Positions 60,904 to 64,000 of a DNA stretch of 64,000 nt are shown piece after piece. The stretch spans positions 1 through 64,000 of the forward strand of contig CAWIJL010000010.1 of the NCBI GenBank assembly GCA_963836405.1. The letters are read 5' to 3'. The notes under the pieces were generated by a model. That model was not told the DNA's origin, did no database searches, and was given only the letters and a program-made list of their open reading frames with translations. This DNA is from CAWIJJ01 sp963836405. Lineage in GTDB: Bacteria > Acidobacteriota > Terriglobia > Bryobacterales > Bryobacteraceae. The translations under genes and the position numbers were made by a program. Numbering within the stretch: the first letter of the stretch is position 1; each line of letters begins with the position of its first letter.

Positions 60904-61278
60904 TCAGATGAACAGCCGGCCGCCTCCCGCCGCGGCCGCAAAACTGCGAACGGCGGTGCTCTCGTCGTCGAACGCGACGAAGACGGTGTAGAGCTTTGTT
61001 ACTTGCAGCAGGTCGTGTACCTTGGATTGGACGTTGAGCAGCTTGATGCTACCCCCGGCGTGCGTGACGGATGCGTACGCGCCCACCAGTTCCCCCAGGC
61101 CGGCGCTGTCCAGGTAGCCGACCTCCTTCAAATTGATCAGAATATTCTTGCGGCCGGCGTTGACCAGGTCCTTGATCGTACTCCGTACCAGGCCCGAGCC
61201 TTCGCCCAGGGTAATGCGCCCGGCAAGATCCACAACCGCAACGTCGCCCTCGTCGCGCACGGTAGCTTTCAGGCTCAT
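60904..61278 (-). CDS. Anti-sigma-factor antagonist (STAS domain)
   Basis: The 124-residue STAS protein has VAVVDLAGRITLGEGSGLVRSTI and ILINLKEVGYLDSAGLGELVGAYASV, with S58 as the phospho-switch serine of SpoIIAA-type proteins. Its kinase/anti-sigma partner is not adjacent. It would release a sigma factor or act in a stress signalosome. It converges on the GH97 partner gene. Confidence 0.92.
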   Translation of the reverse strand: MSLKATVRDEGDVAVVDLAGRITLGEGSGLVRSTIKDLVNAGRKNILINLKEVGYLDSAGLGELVGAYASVTHAGGSIKLLNVQSKVHDLLQVTKLYTVFVAFDDESTAVRSFAAAAGGGRLFI

Positions 61279-61329
61279 GACAACCTCCGCTGATCATTAT
61301 GAACCCTGCGCGCGCGCCGCGCATCCCGA

Positions 61330-61749
61330 TCATTCGCCCAGAAGGTGCAATTGCACGTTTCGCCGGTGCGGCGAGGCGCGGTGCTCGAAAACGTAAACGC
61401 CCTGCCATGTTCCCAAGGCCAGCCGCCCCTGCTCTACCGGAATCGAAAGCTGCGTCAGGGTCAGGGCCGCCCGGATGTGCGCGGGCATGTCGTCCGGGCC
61501 TTCCACGGTATGGCGGTAGAGCTGCCGATCTTCGGGGACCAGGCGGCCGAAGAAAACTTCCAGATCGTGGACGACATCGGGATCGGCGTTCTCCTGGATG
61601 GTCAGCGATGCCGACGTGTGCTGGATGAAGACCGTTAGCAGGCCCTTCGAAATGGAGCACCCGGCGAGCCAGCGCGCGATCTCGCCGCTGACCTCGTAAA
61701 GGCCCTTTCCACGCGTGGGCACCTGCAGGCGGTGCGAAAACTGCCGCAC
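61330..61749 (-). CDS. YjbQ family protein (UPF0047)
   Basis: The 139-residue protein matches YjbQ/UPF0047: GKGLYEVSGEIARWLA, LLTVFIQHTSASLTIQENADPDVVHDL, DDMPAHIRAALTLTQLSIPVEQGRLALGTWQGVYVFEHR. The conserved His of QHTSASL and the HR pair are present. Some relatives show weak thiamine-phosphate synthase activity. GTG 61749 is 8 bp after the glmS stop, so it is made from the glmS transcript. Confidence 0.9.
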   Translation of the reverse strand: MRQFSHRLQVPTRGKGLYEVSGEIARWLAGCSISKGLLTVFIQHTSASLTIQENADPDVVHDLEVFFGRLVPEDRQLYRHTVEGPDDMPAHIRAALTLTQLSIPVEQGRLALGTWQGVYVFEHRASPHRRNVQLHLLGE

Positions 61750-61757
61750 GGATCGGC

Positions 61758-63611
61758 CTACTCTACCGTCACACTCTTGGCCAGGTTTCGCGGCTGGTCC
61801 ACGTCGCATCCCCGGCGGACAGCGATGTGGTACGCGAGCAGTTGCAGCGGCACGATCTCCAGAATCGGCGCCAGCAACTCGTTGGTCGGCGGAATTTCGA
61901 TCACGTGGTCCGCCGACTTCTTCGCCTCTTCGTCGCCCTGTGTGACGATCGCGAGAACGATCCCCTCGCGCGCCTTCACTTCCTGGATATTGGACAGCGT
62001 CTTCTCGTACAGCACCTTGCTCTCGGCGCTGGAGGGATCGCGCGTGGCCACCACCACCACCGGCAGGTTCTCGTCGATCAGCGCGTTCGGCCCGTGCTTC
62101 ATTTCGCCGGCCGGGTAGCCCTCCGCGTGGATGTAGGAAATCTCCTTGAGCTTCAACGCTCCTTCCATGGCGATCGGGAAATGAATGCCGCGCCCCAGGA
62201 ACAGCGCGTCCTTGGCATGATGCAGTGTGCGCGCCAGCGTCTCGTAAACGGCATCGTGAGAGAGCACGGATTCGAGCTTGCCGGGCAGGCGCAACAACTC
62301 CTGCACCATGCACCGGGAGGTGCTTTCGTCCAGATTTCCGTTGGATTGTCCAAGGTACATCGCCAGCACGAACAGCGCAGTGAGCTGGCAGGTGAACGCC
62401 TTGGTGGAGGCGACGCCGATCTCCGGTCCGGCATGCGTGTAGATGGTGCCGGCGGCCTCGCGCGTGATCATCGAGCCCACTACGTTGCAGATGGCCACGG
62501 TCTTCGACCCCTTGGCTTTGGCCTCGCGCTGTGCGGCCAGCGTATCGGCCGTCTCGCCGGATTGCGAGATGACCACGGTCAGCGTATCGGGCATGACGAT
62601 CGGATCGCGGTAGCGGAATTCGCTGCCGTAGTCCACCTCCACCGGAATCCGCGCCAGACGCTCGATCATGAACTTGCCCGCAAGTCCCGCGTGCCAACTC
62701 GTGCCGCAGGCAATGATTTTCACCTGCCGGAAGCGCGCGAATTCCTCGGGCGCGATCTCGATCTCGTCCAGGAATATCCGCCCGGTCTCCTGCCCGACCC
62801 TGCCCAGGGTGGTGTCGCGGACGGCTCGCGGCTGCTCGAAGATCTCCTTGAGCATGAAGTGCTGGTAGCCGCCCTTTTCCGCCTCGATGGGGTTCCACAG
62901 AACATGCGACACCTGCCGCACCACGGGCCTGCCGTCAAAATCGCTCAGCCTCACCCCGTCCGGCGTCAGGATCGCGAGATCGCCGTCGGCTAGAAAAAAC
63001 ATGTCCTGCGTATGGCTGAGGATGGCGGGCACGTCCGAGGCCACAAAATACTCGTTGTCGCCAATCCCGATTACGACCGGAGGGCCCGACCGTGCGGCCA
63101 CGATTTTATTCGGGTCCGAGCGCGAGATCACCGCGAGCGCAAATACCCCCGTCAGTTCTTTTACGGTGGAGCGCACCGCCTCTTCGAGATTGCCCCGGAA
63201 GTGCTTCTCCACCAGGTGGGCGATGACCTCGGTGTCGGTCTCCGTCTTGAAGTGGTGGCCTTCCTGCTGCAAGAGCTGTTTCAGCGGCAGGTAGTTTTCC
63301 ACGATGCCGTTGTGCACTACTACCACGTCGCCCTTGCAGTCGCGGTGCGGATGGGCGTTCTCTTCGGTGGGACGGCCGTGGGTCGCCCAGCGCGTGTGCC
63401 CGATGCCGAAACTGCCCTCCAACGGGTTGCTGCGGATAGCCTCTTCGAGATTGCGCAACTTCCCCTTGGCGCGCCGGACCTGCAACTGACCTCCGTCGCA
63501 ATAAACGGCCAGGCCGGCCGAGTCATAGCCTCGGTATTCCAGGCGCTTCAGACCCTCCAGAATGATTGGCACCGCCCGGTTTGCACCAATGTATCCAACG
63601 ATTCCGCACAT
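61758..63611 (-). CDS. glmS: Glutamine-fructose-6-phosphate aminotransferase
   Basis: GlmS makes glucosamine-6-phosphate, the first step to UDP-GlcNAc for peptidoglycan and LPS. The 617-residue protein begins MCGIVGYIG with the nucleophile Cys2 (Cys1 after Met removal), and has RRLEYRGYDSAG-like KRLEYRGYDSAGLAVY and HTRWATHG. Two SIS domains follow (ACGTSWHAGLAGKFMIE; SQSGETADTL), and the C-terminus is DVDQPRNLAKSVTVE. ATG 63611 is fixed by Cys2. No glmS ribozyme fits because the leader is very short. yjbQ follows. Confidence 0.97.
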   Translation of the reverse strand: MCGIVGYIGANRAVPIILEGLKRLEYRGYDSAGLAVYCDGGQLQVRRAKGKLRNLEEAIRSNPLEGSFGIGHTRWATHGRPTEENAHPHRDCKGDVVVVHNGIVENYLPLKQLLQQEGHHFKTETDTEVIAHLVEKHFRGNLEEAVRSTVKELTGVFALAVISRSDPNKIVAARSGPPVVIGIGDNEYFVASDVPAILSHTQDMFFLADGDLAILTPDGVRLSDFDGRPVVRQVSHVLWNPIEAEKGGYQHFMLKEIFEQPRAVRDTTLGRVGQETGRIFLDEIEIAPEEFARFRQVKIIACGTSWHAGLAGKFMIERLARIPVEVDYGSEFRYRDPIVMPDTLTVVISQSGETADTLAAQREAKAKGSKTVAICNVVGSMITREAAGTIYTHAGPEIGVASTKAFTCQLTALFVLAMYLGQSNGNLDESTSRCMVQELLRLPGKLESVLSHDAVYETLARTLHHAKDALFLGRGIHFPIAMEGALKLKEISYIHAEGYPAGEMKHGPNALIDENLPVVVVATRDPSSAESKVLYEKTLSNIQEVKAREGIVLAIVTQGDEEAKKSADHVIEIPPTNELLAPILEIVPLQLLAYHIAVRRGCDVDQPRNLAKSVTVE

Positions 63612-63618
63612 AGGTTTC

Positions 63619-63624
63619 ATTATA
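63619..63624 (-). promoter_or_regulatory. -10 element of glmS
   Basis: A perfect TATAAT on the minus strand ends 7 nt before the ATG at 63611. This leaves no 5' UTR and is the strongest leaderless candidate in the window. No clear -35 is present at 17 bp. Confidence 0.55.
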
Positions 63625-63692
63625 GAGGGATCCCGGAGCTTTCCCGGCTCCAGGGCGGCGGACCGCGGAACCGCGATTGCACGGGAAAAACC

Positions 63693-64000
63693 ATGCGGGG
63701 ACGTACAGTTGCTCACGACCACTCTCCCAAGCTGCGCCACAGCCTGCAAAAATTCCTGTTCGCGACCGGCATCGAAAACAGTTATCCGGTAGTGACCGGC
63801 CGTGACGGCTGCGACCTGCGCGTTGACGAGATGGCCAAATGCGGCCACTACCAGTACTGGCAGGAAGACTTCCGGCTGGTGCGCGAAACCGGCATCGAGT
63901 ATCTCCGCTTCGGGCCTCCCTACTACCGTGAGCATCTCGGACCCGGGCGCTACGATTGGGAGTTCGCCGACCAGGCCTATGCCGAACTGCGGCGGCTCGG
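63693..64000 (+). CDS. GH1-like glycosidase, N-terminal part (runs off the window)
   Basis: The first 102 codons read RHSLQKFLFATGIENSYPVV, DEMAKCGHYQYWQEDFRLVRETGIEYLRFGPPYYREHLGPGRYDWEFADQAY. FATGIENSYP and the pattern GIEYLRFGPPYY resemble acidobacterial family 1 glycosidase/beta-glucosidase-like proteins (COG2723 type). The catalytic Glu residues would lie downstream of the window. ATG 63693 has GGGAAAAACC before it. The gene is divergent from glmS (81-bp gap). Confidence 0.6.
   Translation, partial: MRGRTVAHDHSPKLRHSLQKFLFATGIENSYPVVTGRDGCDLRVDEMAKCGHYQYWQEDFRLVRETGIEYLRFGPPYYREHLGPGRYDWEFADQAYAELRRL

Noticed and set aside
63612..63692. glmS ribozyme or riboswitch upstream of glmS
   Set aside because: The only promoter box is 7 nt from the ATG and the gap is 81 bp shared with a divergent gene; no ribozyme core sequence is visible.

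Overview
The window is a 64 kb, GC-rich chromosomal segment that most likely comes from an acidobacterium of the Solibacter/Bryobacter type. That placement is inferred from gene content: a permease of the acidobacterial duplicated-orphan (ADOP) type paired with PadR, a large LptC/OstA-like protein next to lptB, many secreted TPR proteins, Ser/Thr kinases with extracytoplasmic tails, a PEP-CTERM anchor, and GH97 and sulfatase genes. No ribosomal RNA is present to confirm it.

Layout. (1) 1-2190 is accessory DNA: a two-gene insertion sequence (DUF6788-type protein plus DDE transposase) and a wrecked response-regulator gene, lying against the 3' end of a tRNA-Arg(CCT). (2) 2194-7973 is a conserved housekeeping block: purD, divergent mnmG-rsmG, two perfect parS sites, parA-parB and a MerR-type regulator. 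(3) 7993-16800 is an envelope region: a secreted glycosidase-like protein overlapping a TPR/beta-barrel protein, a patch of gene debris, then a padR - ADOP permease - secreted unknown protein operon with a clear palindromic operator. (4) 16836-22230 holds an LptC/OstA-like protein, lptB, a small barrel protein, an exported beta-carbonic anhydrase and a frameshifted dienelactone hydrolase. (5) 22306-35872 is the most striking part: an apparent operon of FHA protein, PP2C phosphatase with an extracellular beta-helix, Ser/Thr kinase, one-chain RodA/FtsW-PBP fusion, FhaA-like protein, a decayed TPR-TonB gene and an intact TPR-TonB gene. A sulfatase and a second kinase fused to a SUMF domain lie upstream. 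(6) 35943-44680 has small secreted proteins, truB, two methyltransferases, a glycosyltransferase, rodZ-like, pgsA and a PEP-CTERM protein. (7) 44688-51759 is housekeeping: guaA, ctpA, nusB, ribH, an enoyl-CoA hydratase and lepA. (8) 51849-55440 has a GlcG-like secreted protein and an arsR-arsM-acr3-arsC arsenic operon with a perfect inverted-repeat operator. (9) 55438-64000 has a U32 peptidase/RNA hydroxylase family gene, GH97 with an unknown partner, a STAS protein, YjbQ, glmS and the start of a GH1-like gene.

How it works together. The kinase/phosphatase/FHA/SEDS-PBP cluster parallels the actinobacterial pknB locus that controls peptidoglycan growth, here with the glycosyltransferase and transpeptidase joined in one polypeptide and a wall-facing beta-helix on the phosphatase. 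rodZ-like, pgsA, glmS, lptB and the LptC-like gene add other envelope functions. Several genes have a TAnnnT -10 element ending 6-9 nt before the start codon, which suggests leaderless or very short-leader mRNAs. Three genes are each interrupted by what looks like one missing base near a G/C run, so assembly error must be considered. No CRISPR array, rRNA or convincing T-rich intrinsic terminator was seen.
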